DNA of 64,000 nt from Flammeovirgaceae bacterium UBA2786 (GCA_002352225.1 DEIA01000056.1:16706-80705); one strand, 5' to 3'. Shown: positions 34,095-42,399, numbered from the stretch's first letter. A program made the numbers and translations. The notes: a model not told the origin generated them from the letters alone.

Positions 34095-34385
34095 ATGTTC
34101 AAGAAACTCCCTCCTGCATTCAGAAATTTCTATGTTGTTGCCGGGTTGTTATTTTTTATCTGGTTGCTGTTGCTCGATTCAAACGATCTGATTTCCCGCT
34201 TTAAGATGACAGCCAAAGTCAACAGCCTTGAAAATGAAAAGGAATTTTACCAGGAAAAAATTATTGAAGTAGAGAAAGACCGGGCAGAGTTACTTACCAA
34301 CAAAGAATTGCTTGAAAAATTTGCCCGCGAAAAATACCTGATGAAAAAAGAAAGTGAGGATATATTTATTGTTGAGGAAGATTAA
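34095..34385 (+). CDS. DivIC/FtsB-family septum formation initiator
   Basis: A 96-residue bitopic membrane protein: short cytoplasmic N-terminus, a transmembrane helix at about 13-32, and a leucine-type coiled coil at about 40-75, ending KFAREKYLMKKESEDIFIVE, the family's FAREKY motif. It stabilises the divisome with FtsL and FtsQ. Its place soon after eno matches the FtsB/DivIC location in many genomes. Confidence 0.9.
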   Translation: MFKKLPPAFRNFYVVAGLLFFIWLLLLDSNDLISRFKMTAKVNSLENEKEFYQEKIIEVEKDRAELLTNKELLEKFAREKYLMKKESEDIFIVEED

Positions 34386-34409
34386 AGGCTGATCATAAAA
34401 CAGATAACG

Positions 34410-34946
34410 ATGAAGAAAGTGGTGGGAATGTTTTTATTGTTTGCCTCAATAAGTACATGGGCACAACGCGAAGTTGATGATAGAACAGGATGGTCGCTGA
34501 AAGATCGTATTTATACCGGTGGAGGACTTGCCTTAAACGGAGGAAGTGACGCCTACGGAAACCGGTATTTTTATTTTGCTGTAAACCCGATTGTGGGATA
34601 TATGGTTACTCCTAAATTTTCTGTTGGCACGGGCGTTACCTGGCAACGTTTTGCATACACCCAACCGGTAAAGCTAAATATAGATCAATACGGGGTAAGC
34701 CCGTTTATGCGTTACAATTTTGATCAGTTGTTTGTGTATGGCGAATATATGCTGATAAACACACCAACATTTGTAAACGTAAATGAAAGAAGAAATTTTG
34801 ATCGGCTTTTACTGGGCTTAGGGTACCGTCAACCCATTGGTCCGCGCAGTGCCATTAACCTGATGGCACTTTACGATGTAATCTACAATAATCAGGAACG
34901 GGCTTTTGCTTCTCCCTGGGTGTTTCGGGTTTTCTTTACCCTTTAA
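34410..34946 (+). CDS. Outer-membrane beta-barrel-like exported protein
   Basis: A 178-residue protein with a signal peptide (about 1-18, ending STWAQ). The rest has alternating hydrophobic strands with aromatic ends (GYMVTPKFSVGTGVTWQRFA, FVYGEYMLI, LLLGLGYRQPIG) and a C-terminal Phe-rich strand ending FRVFFTL, as in eight-stranded outer-membrane barrels. Specific function unknown. It lies 24 nt after the DivIC-like gene and is probably co-transcribed. Confidence 0.8.
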   Translation: MKKVVGMFLLFASISTWAQREVDDRTGWSLKDRIYTGGGLALNGGSDAYGNRYFYFAVNPIVGYMVTPKFSVGTGVTWQRFAYTQPVKLNIDQYGVSPFMRYNFDQLFVYGEYMLINTPTFVNVNERRNFDRLLLGLGYRQPIGPRSAINLMALYDVIYNNQERAFASPWVFRVFFTL

Positions 34947-35080
34947 GCTTCCTAGCCTTTATATCCGCCCTTACCCACTGGTTTACCTTTTGTCCACTTT
35001 TTATACCCGAATAGATTTCAACCCTTATTTTTAAGAGTATATTCATCGTTTGTAAAAGCAAATAACTAACTCAAATTGAT

Positions 35081-36379
35081 ATGAAACCAATGGTAATTTT
35101 ATCGGCTGTTCTTAGTCTTTCAGCCATGTTAACTTTCGGGCAGTCTGCCGATGAAGCGCTCATCAAAAAAGCAAAGGCTATTCATGATCGGGTAATTACA
35201 CTAGATACCCACGATGACATAGACGTTTCAAATTTTACATCCTCAGTAAACTATTCTCAAAGATTGAACACGCAAGTAAACCTTCCTAAAATGGAAGAGG
35301 GCGGATTGGATGTATCATGGTTTATTGTTTATACCGGCCAGGGTGAGTTAACCCCTGAGGGTTATGCAGCTGCGTATGCCAATGCGGATGCAAAGTTTAA
35401 AGCCATACACCGGCTGTGCGAAGAAATTGCACCTGATAGAATTGAGCTTGCACTTACTTCGGCCGATGTAAAACGAATTGTGAAATCGGGTAAGAAAGTG
35501 GCTATGATTGGTGTAGAAAATGGTTACCCGATAGGAACAGATATTAACAGAGTGAAAGAGTTTTATGATAGGGGGGCACGGTACATGTCGTTAGCTCACA
35601 ATGGCCACAGCCAACTGGCAGATTCTAATACCGGTGAACAGGATAATGTATGGTTAAATAACGGACTAAGTCCTTTAGGTAAAGATGTTATTAAAGAGAT
35701 GAACAAATGGGGTATTATGGTTGATCTCTCACATCCGTCAAAAGCAGCAAACATAGAGGCTATTAAATTATCAAAAGCTCCGGTTATTGCCTCGCACTCA
35801 TCGGCTCGTGCCTTGAATGATGTAAGCCGGAATCTGGATGACGAACAATTGGAATTGATTAAAGCCAATAAAGGGGTTGTGCAAACTGTTGCGTTCAAAA
35901 GCTATGTAAACACAAAAAAGAATAATGCCTATTCGGCTAAAGTGAATGAAATTGTAAAAGCAGTGGCTCAGGCCGATGGCTTTACTGTTTTAGAACGTAG
36001 CGCCCTGCGCGATTTATCGGCAGAAGATCGTATGACTTATTTTAAAAAATATCAGGAGATAACGGCCAAGGCAAAGCCACGCATAGAGAAAGAAGTTAAC
36101 CCAATAGCGCCACCGGTAAATGTGGCCGACTTTGTAGATCATATTGATTATTTAGTGAAGAAAATCGGTATTGATCACGTAGGAATAAGTTCTGATTTTG
36201 ATGGCGGTGGCGGTGTGGATGGTTGGAACGATGCTTCCGAAACCTTCAACGTTACGTTGGAGTTAGTAAAGCGCGGATATACCGAGGCGCAGATCAGCAA
36301 GCTCTGGAGTGGTAATCTTTTACGGGTGTTAGACGAAGTTCAGGCTGTAGCAAAAAAGATTCAGGCGGGTAAATTGTAA
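35081..36379 (+). CDS. Membrane dipeptidase (peptidase family M19), exported
   Basis: A 432-residue zinc hydrolase with a signal peptide (about 1-20). Family M19 enzymes cleave dipeptides, including those with D-residues. Metal ligands are visible as DTHDD, Glu in GVENGYP, His in MVDLSHPS, and His in VIASHSSARAL; HVGISSDFDGGGG and LWSGNLLRVLDEV are C-terminal family blocks. It is longer than bacterial cytosolic members because of the signal and a helical insertion (about 270-335). It ends before a strong two-way terminator. Confidence 0.94.
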   Translation: MKPMVILSAVLSLSAMLTFGQSADEALIKKAKAIHDRVITLDTHDDIDVSNFTSSVNYSQRLNTQVNLPKMEEGGLDVSWFIVYTGQGELTPEGYAAAYANADAKFKAIHRLCEEIAPDRIELALTSADVKRIVKSGKKVAMIGVENGYPIGTDINRVKEFYDRGARYMSLAHNGHSQLADSNTGEQDNVWLNNGLSPLGKDVIKEMNKWGIMVDLSHPSKAANIEAIKLSKAPVIASHSSARALNDVSRNLDDEQLELIKANKGVVQTVAFKSYVNTKKNNAYSAKVNEIVKAVAQADGFTVLERSALRDLSAEDRMTYFKKYQEITAKAKPRIEKEVNPIAPPVNVADFVDHIDYLVKKIGIDHVGISSDFDGGGGVDGWNDASETFNVTLELVKRGYTEAQISKLWSGNLLRVLDEVQAVAKKIQAGKL

Positions 36380-36425
36380 GCGGAAATCAAGTAAGACATA
36401 AACAACTTTCCAGGTTGTTTATTAA

Positions 36426-36459
36426 AACGGCCCTCTGTCTATTATGACAGAGGGCCGTT
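36426..36459. terminator. Two-way terminator between convergent genes
   Basis: A perfect 14-bp stem, AACGGCCCTCTGTC / GACAGAGGGCCGTT, encloses TATTAT and runs into CTTTT. A smaller hairpin (AAACAAC/GTTGTTT at 36400-36420) precedes it. Confidence 0.9.
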
Positions 36460-36518
36460 CTTTTAATCAGAGAAAATACCAAAGGCGCTCTCTTAAGGCA
36501 TCATTCCTCAGCGTTTTT

Positions 36519-37148
36519 CTATTGGCCCCCAAGCAGAAAGCCCACCCTTAGGGTAAGTTGACTTACGTTACCGTGATCGGCATCATTAACCGGTTGGTTG
36601 GTTAGGCCTTTTGTATAATTAAGGCTGGTTAAAAAACGTTTATAAGTATAACCAGCCATAACGTTAACTGCCAGGGTTAGCCTTTTCTCTGGTGCGTTTA
36701 TACTCCCAATTTTAATCTTATCATCCTCTATTAAATCTCCGTCTTCTGTAACGGTTCTTCTTCCCTGTAAGCCAAACATAAGCGAAGGTCCGCCACCCAC
36801 AAAAACCCCTCTTGTTTTACGGGTAGTATAAACTACCTGAAGGGGCAGTTCCAGGTAGTTCATAGAAACCCGGGTTATATAAAAAACTCCGCCATCATCC
36901 AGTTCTTCCCACCAGCGTTTATTAACTAAATTAAAACCGGGTTGCAGCGATATATGATCGGTTACCCAATATTTATAGAATACTCCAAGCGTGTAGCCGA
37001 TAGCCCCGCTTACTTTTTCCAGACTATCATATGGTGGGAAGGCTGCATGCGTAGAAGCAACGGCACCTACTTGTACCCCTATCTGGGCATTAGCGGTGTA
37101 CACCGATAGAGAGCAGATCAATGCTATTATAGTCAACAATTTCTTCAT
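36519..37148 (-). CDS. Outer-membrane beta-barrel (porin-like) protein
   Basis: With ATG at 37148 this is 209 residues and begins with a signal peptide (MKKLLTIIALICSLSVYTANAQ); the frame is open to 37193 but that start precedes the signal. Strands such as GYTLGVFYKYWVTDHISLQP, NYLELPLQVVY, GVFVGGGPSLMFGLQG and LTLAVNVMAGY fit the PorT/outer-membrane-beta-barrel family typical of Bacteroidetes. It ends LTLRVGFLLGG. Function unknown. It is transcribed alone on the minus strand. Confidence 0.85.
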   Translation of the reverse strand: MKKLLTIIALICSLSVYTANAQIGVQVGAVASTHAAFPPYDSLEKVSGAIGYTLGVFYKYWVTDHISLQPGFNLVNKRWWEELDDGGVFYITRVSMNYLELPLQVVYTTRKTRGVFVGGGPSLMFGLQGRRTVTEDGDLIEDDKIKIGSINAPEKRLTLAVNVMAGYTYKRFLTSLNYTKGLTNQPVNDADHGNVSQLTLRVGFLLGGQ

Positions 37149-37267
37149 GGCAGATTGCTTAAATAGTATTCTATTAAGCATGTAAAGTAACAAATTAGAA
37201 GGAAAGAGTTTAATAAAAATATATATATACGCACAACACCAGGATTAGCATGATGGAGGCATAAAAG

Positions 37268-37299
37268 AACAAAGGATGGTGAGATAACCATCCTTTGTT
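37268..37299 (-). terminator. Terminator of the Calx-beta-like lipoprotein gene
   Basis: AACAAAGGATGGT pairs perfectly with ACCATCCTTTGTT around GAGATA. Read on the minus strand it is followed by CTTTTAT, as expected for the gene ending at 37337. Confidence 0.8.
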
Positions 37300-37336
37300 T
37301 TAACAGATAATATGGTATTACCCTTTGTGTTTAAAA

Positions 37337-38821
37337 TTAATAGTACTGGTACTGGGTGATTTGTGTATCGCCTGGAGCGGAAGCAGTTCTTTTAGAAGGT
37401 TTTCCGTCAGGCCTGAATTCATATGTTAATGAATAAGTTAAATCAGTTCCTTGTTCAGGAGTTTCAATCCGGTAGGTTCCGGCCAGATTTTTCTGTGTAG
37501 TTAGGTTTGGCAGAATTTCAACCATGGTAACAGGTGCAGCCACATCCAGGTAGTTATCGTAAGTACGTGTGGATATCAATACCGGTTCGTCTGATCCGGG
37601 AACATCATTAAACGTTAATGTTTTATAAATATTGCCATCTGTGAAGTATAGGTGGACGCTGAAAATTCCTCTTTTAAAAGATCCGTCTTGTTGCTTATAG
37701 AAGGGCTCTACACCATCAACATTTCCGTGGGTATCATACGAATAGTTAGCGTACTGAATCAGTACGTTATCCTGAAAAACATCAACACGTTCAATTCTGT
37801 TGTTAACCCAATTGTAAACTAAATCACGCCCCAGGTGCTTATTGATTTTAACAACGCGATCCTGCTCATCGTAGAAGTAAGTATCGGTTGTGGTAACCGG
37901 ATTGTGTGGCGCAAGGGTTTCGCGCAGTACGTTGGCAATTCTTCCTTTTGAATCGTATTCGAATGTTCTTTTTTCACCCGATTCGGCAGTTGTTTCATAG
38001 CTTTTCAGTTTACCAACAAGTTCGTCATCATTAATAGTAAGCTTTTGTGAAAGTTGAGTTCCTTTAACAATGGCTCCTTCTGTAGCGTGAATAGAAAAAA
38101 CAATTTCAGTGTGCCCGGTAAGGACAACGTTGTTAAGGGCGTTTAGGGTAAAGGTCAATTCAGTTGTTCCGGCTGCAGCCAGAAGGGTGATCTTTCCATT
38201 TTCAGTCTGGGGATTGGTAACAAAACGATCTGTGGCAACCGTATTAACATCAATAATTATTTTACTATCTGTTGTTACAGCTTGAGACAAGGAGATTTTG
38301 TATTCGATCACATCGCTGTTACTTTCAGACATTGTCTCACTGTGCTGCATAAAATTAGCTACGCTTTGAACGGAAGCCGGGCTGTCATCATCTTGTATTG
38401 TTATTACGAACGTGTTTCGTTCGCCAGGAAGAAATGCAACAGATGGTTCAATAGAAATCTGTGCCTCCAGGTTGCCATCAACCGAATTGTTATCAATCGG
38501 TTTTACTGTGAATTGCAATTGGCGTACTCCTTTTGCAACAGGTAGTTTCAGCACCCCATCCGTATGGGCAGGCATGGTTTGAAGCCGTTGCCAGGCATTA
38601 TCTTTTATCTTAAGCGTAACCTCCCCATTTGTGAGAGCAGGATTATTCAATAGTAATGAAACGGTTAGACCTAATCCGTCATTTTCGGGTATAGATTCTT
38701 GTTCGTGGTTAAATTGAATAGAAATTTGTTGTGCCGAGAGGGGTTTATCAATTTCATCATCACAACTAACCAGGGCTACGCCAAGTAACCCCAGCAGGAT
38801 TTTTGGAAATAAATTTTTCAT
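37337..38821 (-). CDS. Calx-beta-like lipoprotein with YD-like repeats
   Basis: From ATG 38821 this is 494 residues; 25 more codons are open upstream but lack a signal peptide and cross the GCGACAA operator. MKNLFPKILLGLLGVALVSC is a lipoprotein signal ending at the lipid-bearing Cys20. Residues about 30-270 hold two Calx-beta-like units (NFMQHSETMSESNSDVIEYK, VFSIHATEGA, QKLTINDDE). Residues about 275-420 hold RHS/YD-like lines (EYDSKGRIANVL, FYDEQDRVVKI, YDTHGNVDGV). Probably a surface-exposed adhesin or structural lipoprotein. It is divergent from the araC-type copy 1 across an 89-nt gap with the paired boxes. Confidence 0.82.
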   Translation of the reverse strand: MKNLFPKILLGLLGVALVSCDDEIDKPLSAQQISIQFNHEQESIPENDGLGLTVSLLLNNPALTNGEVTLKIKDNAWQRLQTMPAHTDGVLKLPVAKGVRQLQFTVKPIDNNSVDGNLEAQISIEPSVAFLPGERNTFVITIQDDDSPASVQSVANFMQHSETMSESNSDVIEYKISLSQAVTTDSKIIIDVNTVATDRFVTNPQTENGKITLLAAAGTTELTFTLNALNNVVLTGHTEIVFSIHATEGAIVKGTQLSQKLTINDDELVGKLKSYETTAESGEKRTFEYDSKGRIANVLRETLAPHNPVTTTDTYFYDEQDRVVKINKHLGRDLVYNWVNNRIERVDVFQDNVLIQYANYSYDTHGNVDGVEPFYKQQDGSFKRGIFSVHLYFTDGNIYKTLTFNDVPGSDEPVLISTRTYDNYLDVAAPVTMVEILPNLTTQKNLAGTYRIETPEQGTDLTYSLTYEFRPDGKPSKRTASAPGDTQITQYQYY

Positions 38822-39184
38822 TTTTATAGTGCTTTTATTCCTCCAACGATTTTTGTTTCCCTGCGGGAATGATACTTTGCGACAAAAACCGGACATTTCG
38901 CGACAAGCCTATGTTTTCACACATGCCTATTATTCAGGGAATATTTTATGGAGCTACCCAGCGTGGAGCCCGGCTTTCGGAGTTGTGTAGTGCCATCGGA
39001 ATAAAAGCAGAAGACCTTGGCGATTCTGAGATAAAAGTTCCTTTCGATCAGTCGTGCAAAACCTGGGAATGCTCAGTCCGGTTAACAGGAGATAACCTGC
39101 TGGGTCTGCATCTGGGCGAAACTAGTACCATGTCAGTTCTGGGTATTGTCGGAAACCTGATGCAGAGTAGCCCGGATTTACTCT
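38788..39184. repeat. 397-bp direct repeat, copy 1
   Basis: This segment is nearly identical to 41281-41678. It spans the first codons of the lipoprotein gene, the intergenic operator region and the N-terminal third of an AraC-type gene. Identity ends sharply at TTTACTCT; beyond it the two copies are unrelated for 1.9 kb. Confidence 0.92.
38879..38906. promoter_or_regulatory. Paired GCGACAA boxes, copy 1
   Basis: GCGACAA occurs at 38879-38885 and 38900-38906, a direct repeat with 21-bp spacing, two helical turns. It lies between the divergent lipoprotein and AraC-type genes, the expected site for an AraC-family protein bound to two half-sites. Binding is inferred. Confidence 0.55.
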
Positions 39185-39243
39185 TGGGTTACCTCACTAT
39201 AGACAGTAGAAAAATGCTATTTTTACCTGCTCTAAGTTTCTAA
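38911..39243 (+). pseudogene. Truncated AraC-type regulator, N-terminal fragment (copy 1)
   Basis: From ATG 38911 the frame gives 110 residues, of which about 91 match the N-terminus of the intact regulator at 41405-42376 (PIIQGIFYGATQRGARLSEL onward). After SSPDLL the frame runs into 19 unrelated residues and stops at 39243. It lacks the rest of the ligand-type domain and the HTH domain, so it cannot bind DNA. A degraded middle fragment lies at 41095-41274; in the intact gene only 76 bp (41679-41754) separate the equivalent points. A shortened product acting as an inhibitor of the intact copy is possible but unsupported. Confidence 0.85.
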
Positions 39244-39261
39244 GTTCAACTAATCAATGTC

Positions 39262-40386
39262 ATGACAAAATTTTTGCTTATTTCATTTTGTCTGTTTTTT
39301 GATATTCAACAATCATTAGGCCAATGCCAGTTCAGTTTCGGTTCATACAGACACACTAAGCAAGCCAGTTATTATTGTCATCAATACGTTAAGGCCGCTT
39401 TGTTGGGTAATTGGGTTGACATGGCAACAGGAATCCCTACTCATCCTGAAAGTGGTTTTTTATCCTATTCTGGCGAAATTGCAACAGACCCAAATTTTAT
39501 TCGTGTCTGTTCTATAAATGATGCGAGGGCAGTTGTGCCTGCACCTTATGGTAATACATCATATCATTCAGCCATTAAATTAGATAACGGAATTTTTGCA
39601 AGTACTCCGGATGCAAGCGATCCGAATATTTACACTCACCAAAGTGCAACGCCATTCACAACAGCATGTCCACAGGACGTGCAATACTTTGCCGCAATAC
39701 CCAATATAACAATATCTGGTGTTTCTGCCGTGAATCAAGGTACACAATTTACTTTAACATTAACAAACAACAGCCAGCCTTTTCCATCCTTTATTCAGTT
39801 AAGTAGCAGTAATTGGCGAATCAATGAGACCGGGAATTATTTTAGCGAAGTACCAAATACAAGGACAGCCACATCCATTACATTAATCGCAAACACTTTG
39901 ATTGGTAATACTGATGTAAGATACAATCTTGTAACTGGCTGTAATGGCGACAATTTTTTCAGAATCAAGACTATACAAATTATGCCCAATTGCACGGGCA
40001 CATTGAATGGAGGAACTTTGAACACCTTCAATGTGGTGCCCACAGGCACCAACCAAGTGGTCATGTACCTCAATTCGTGGACGTGGGTGCGCACTTCCGG
40101 CACTGCAACCTGGAGTACCAGCAATGGCGGCAAAAACATGGCGTTCACCATCAACTCGGGCTGTTCGACTTTTAATACATACAATGCCAGTTGCAACCTT
40201 ACCTTCACCTTTTGTAAAGGTTCATCAGTCAGCTCTTACACCGTAATGGATATGAAAACACTAAAGGTGATAAAAGAGGGAACAGTAGAGGATGAGGATA
40301 TCAACGCTTTTCTTACCGAATTGCCACCCGGTTCTTACGTAATCAATGTAGACGGCAACACCACGCGGTATGTGAAATCTAATTAA
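39262..40386 (+). CDS. Secreted protein with possible CHAP/NlpC-like cysteine hydrolase domain and T9SS-type tail
   Basis: A 374-residue protein with a signal peptide (about 1-20, ending SLGQ). Residues about 28-155 contain QASYYCHQYVKAALLGNW near residue 39 and TSYHSAIKLDNGIFAST near residue 96. A Cys at a helix start followed by a His on a strand is the arrangement of CHAP and NlpC/P60 amidases, so a papain-like cell-wall hydrolase is possible; this is an inference from pattern only. Residues about 160-320 are Thr/Asn-rich beta-sandwich-like repeats with paired cysteines. The last about 50 (SYTVMDMKTLKVIKEG ... ELPPGSYVINVDGNTTRYVK) resemble a type A T9SS sorting domain. It lies within the insertion, 13 nt before a lipoprotein gene. 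Confidence 0.7.
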   Translation: MTKFLLISFCLFFDIQQSLGQCQFSFGSYRHTKQASYYCHQYVKAALLGNWVDMATGIPTHPESGFLSYSGEIATDPNFIRVCSINDARAVVPAPYGNTSYHSAIKLDNGIFASTPDASDPNIYTHQSATPFTTACPQDVQYFAAIPNITISGVSAVNQGTQFTLTLTNNSQPFPSFIQLSSSNWRINETGNYFSEVPNTRTATSITLIANTLIGNTDVRYNLVTGCNGDNFFRIKTIQIMPNCTGTLNGGTLNTFNVVPTGTNQVVMYLNSWTWVRTSGTATWSTSNGGKNMAFTINSGCSTFNTYNASCNLTFTFCKGSSVSSYTVMDMKTLKVIKEGTVEDEDINAFLTELPPGSYVINVDGNTTRYVKSN

Positions 40387-40399
40387 CGTTTAAACAGTC

Positions 40400-41053
40400 A
40401 TGAAACTGTCACATTTCTTGATACTTCTTCTACTGGCCGTATTCGTGCAATGCGACAATACGCCCAACTTTGACAAAGGGCCCTGTAAATTTGCTCCGCC
40501 TGAGTCTAATTTTACAATATTCTCAGGAGCATGTGAAGAGTGTTTTTTTAATTTGATATTCGATGACAAAGAATATCATTTTGCTGGAAACCAGTTTGAG
40601 GATGGAGGTGGCGGTCCGGGTTGGGCACCGGAAAGAAATATTTTAGTTCAAAGTAAGCACAACGCCTTTCTATCGTTCTATTTGGTATCACCTGCTTCAG
40701 AAGAATTACTCAACAATAGCATTGGAATAAAGACACCACTTTTAGAGTCAGCCAACATAGCCAATTTAGATGGCCCTCCCCCTCCAGTTACTGCCTCTTT
40801 GGGTATTTTTAATTATTGCAAAGTTTTTTTTGAACCTATTACAGGTGATGTTAACCAATCGCATCATCTGATAACTGAAACCGAACACATTCAGTCGTCC
40901 TACATGGGTAGTATTGACGGCAGTATTGAGAAGTATCAAAAGCACATTTATTATTGTTTTGGAGAGATACATTCAATTTTTATGATTAATGGAGAGGAAC
41001 GGTCGGTAGTTGCTAATTATAAAGTAAAAATGGAAATCTGGGAGGAACTTTGA
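40400..41053 (+). CDS. Small hypothetical lipoprotein
   Basis: A 217-residue protein that starts with a lipoprotein signal (MKLSHFLILLLLAVFVQC; Cys18 lipidated). The mature part has a CxxC-like GACEECFF, further isolated Cys (FNYCKVFF, YYCFGEIH), and beta-strand character with Asn/Asp/Glu richness. No family recognised. It follows the secreted protein by 13 nt and shares its insertion, so they form one transcription unit. One possible reading is a partner or immunity protein for the upstream gene product; this is speculation. Confidence 0.7.
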   Translation: MKLSHFLILLLLAVFVQCDNTPNFDKGPCKFAPPESNFTIFSGACEECFFNLIFDDKEYHFAGNQFEDGGGGPGWAPERNILVQSKHNAFLSFYLVSPASEELLNNSIGIKTPLLESANIANLDGPPPPVTASLGIFNYCKVFFEPITGDVNQSHHLITETEHIQSSYMGSIDGSIEKYQKHIYYCFGEIHSIFMINGEERSVVANYKVKMEIWEEL

Positions 41054-41094
41054 ATTTTGGGGTGCTGGATGAATTGCTTGTGGAGAACTACAAC

Positions 41095-41274
41095 TGAGAT
41101 TACGCTTGCGTGTAAACCGGTTGCATTTATGGACTAAAACATCACCCCACGGGCACGCATGCAATAGAGCAATCCATGACTGGTACACCTCACGTTTTTT
41201 CATTGCTTACCGGAAAAAGATAAAACCATTGCGTACCACCTTCAAATACAAATGTGGTGGAGATATTGCAGAGT
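41095..41274 (+). pseudogene. Degraded middle fragment of AraC-type copy 1
   Basis: About 180 bp align with 41755-41937 of the intact regulator gene, with many substitutions and small indels that break the frame. It begins at TGAGATTACGCT and ends at GCAGAGT, right before the second copy of the 397-bp repeat. It shows that a complete regulator gene once stood upstream. Confidence 0.85.
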
Positions 41275-41280
41275 CGAGCT

Positions 41281-41678
41281 ACCCCAGCAGAATTTTTGGA
41301 AATAAATTTTTCATTTTTATAGGTGCTTTTATTCCTCCAACGATTTTTGTTTCCCTGCGGGGATGTTACTTTGCGACAAAAACCGGACATTTCGCGACAA
41401 GCCTATGTTTTCACACATGCCTATTATTCAGGGAATACTTTATGGAGCTACCCAGCGTGGAGCCCGGCTTTCGGAGTTGTGCAATGCCATCGGAATAAAA
41501 GCAGAAGACCTTGGCGATTCTGAAATAAAAGTTCCTTTCGATCAGTCGTGCAAAACCTGGGAATGCTCAGTCCGGTTAACAGGAGATAACCTGCTGGGTC
41601 TGCATCTGGGCGAAACCAGTACCATGTCAGTTCTGGGTATTGTCGGAAACCTGATGCAGAGTAGCCCGGATTTACTCT
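41281..41678. repeat. 397-bp direct repeat, copy 2
   Basis: Near-identical to 38788-39184 (an extra G and scattered substitutions). It contains a remnant of the lipoprotein gene start on the minus strand, the operator region and the N-terminal third of the intact regulator. The low divergence compared with the 180-bp fragment just upstream suggests recent duplication or gene conversion here. Confidence 0.92.
41373..41400. promoter_or_regulatory. Paired GCGACAA boxes, copy 2
   Basis: GCGACAA at 41373-41379 and 41394-41400, again 21 bp apart, ending 4 nt before the preferred start codon at 41405. This fits autoregulation by the AraC-type protein. Confidence 0.55.
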
Positions 41679-42376
41679 CAGCGTTTGAGAAAATGACAAA
41701 TTATATTTCGGTAGCCACGGATATGATTCATTTTGGCGTTAAACAAAATGCGCATGAGATTACGCTTACGTGTAAACCAGTTTCATTATTTACTAAAACA
41801 TCACCGGTGGGTGCACGCCATGCGATAGAGCAATCCTTGACGGGTACACTTAACGTTTTTTCGTTGCTTACCGGAAAAAAGATAAAACCATTACGTACCA
41901 CCTTCAAACACAGACGTGGTGGAGATATTGCAGAGTATCAGCGTGTTTTTGGTGCCGAGGTCTTATTTAATGGAGCCGGCAATCATCTTGTTTTTAAAAG
42001 AGAAGATCTTCTTACCCCAATTGTAAGTCGTGACCGCACGTTGTTCGCTTTTTTTGAGAAAATGTTGAAGGAAAAGAAGTCGACCAAAAAGAAGTCGTTA
42101 TCGGAACAAATCAAACAATTACTGCGTACTGATTTTCAGGGACAAATTCCTTCGCTTGAAGCGGTTGCATCGCGTATGAACACTACACCCCGCACCCTGC
42201 AACGAAGACTGGCAAGTGAAGGAGTAGCGTTTCGTTTATTGGTAACAAGTGTACAAAAAGATTTGGCGCAGGAGTTATTGAGATTGAACGGCAGCGTATC
42301 GCAGGTGTCGGGTTTGTTAGGTTATTCTGATCCCAGTGCTTTTCGCAGGGCATCTAAAAAATGGAACCTTAAATAG
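41405..42376 (+). CDS. AraC/XylS-family transcriptional regulator (intact copy)
   Basis: From ATG 41405 this is 323 residues; an upstream ATG at 41363 would place the paired GCGACAA boxes inside the gene and is disfavoured. Residues about 10-190 resemble the arabinose_bd (PF12625-type) ligand domain of the OruR/ArgR-like AraC group (VPFDQSCKTWECSVRLTGDN, LLGLHLGE, LMQSSPDLLSAFEKMTNYI). The C-terminal about 100 residues have two helix-turn-helix motifs: PSLEAVASRMNTTPRTLQRR and SVSQVSGLLGYSDPSAFRRA. It probably activates or represses the divergent lipoprotein gene and itself. Its stop lies 23 nt from the convergent dehydrogenase gene. Confidence 0.92.
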   Translation: MFSHMPIIQGILYGATQRGARLSELCNAIGIKAEDLGDSEIKVPFDQSCKTWECSVRLTGDNLLGLHLGETSTMSVLGIVGNLMQSSPDLLSAFEKMTNYISVATDMIHFGVKQNAHEITLTCKPVSLFTKTSPVGARHAIEQSLTGTLNVFSLLTGKKIKPLRTTFKHRRGGDIAEYQRVFGAEVLFNGAGNHLVFKREDLLTPIVSRDRTLFAFFEKMLKEKKSTKKKSLSEQIKQLLRTDFQGQIPSLEAVASRMNTTPRTLQRRLASEGVAFRLLVTSVQKDLAQELLRLNGSVSQVSGLLGYSDPSAFRRASKKWNLK

Positions 42377-42399
42377 ATATTTGTATTGCGTTACAATTG

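Larger units (their letters stand above)
39185..41094. mobile_element. 1.9-kb insertion interrupting AraC-type copy 1
   Basis: This segment separates the N-terminal (ending 39184) and middle (starting 41095) pieces of the broken regulator copy and has no counterpart in the intact copy. It carries two plus-strand genes for exported proteins. I see no transposase, terminal inverted repeats or clear target duplication, so how it arrived is unknown; gene replacement by recombination is as likely as transposition. A small AAAAAT/ATTTTT inverted repeat lies near 39210. Confidence 0.6.

Noticed and set aside
38822..38896. 25-residue N-terminal extension of the lipoprotein gene
   Set aside because: It would place one of the GCGACAA boxes inside the gene and hide the lipoprotein signal that starts at 38821.
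39185..41094. Classical insertion sequence between the regulator fragments
   Set aside because: No transposase, inverted ends or target duplication could be found, so it is only called an insertion of unknown mechanism.
41190..41390. Minus-strand 66-residue frame over the second repeat copy
   Set aside because: It joins a decayed lipoprotein start with the antisense of the broken regulator fragment; it is a remnant, not a gene.
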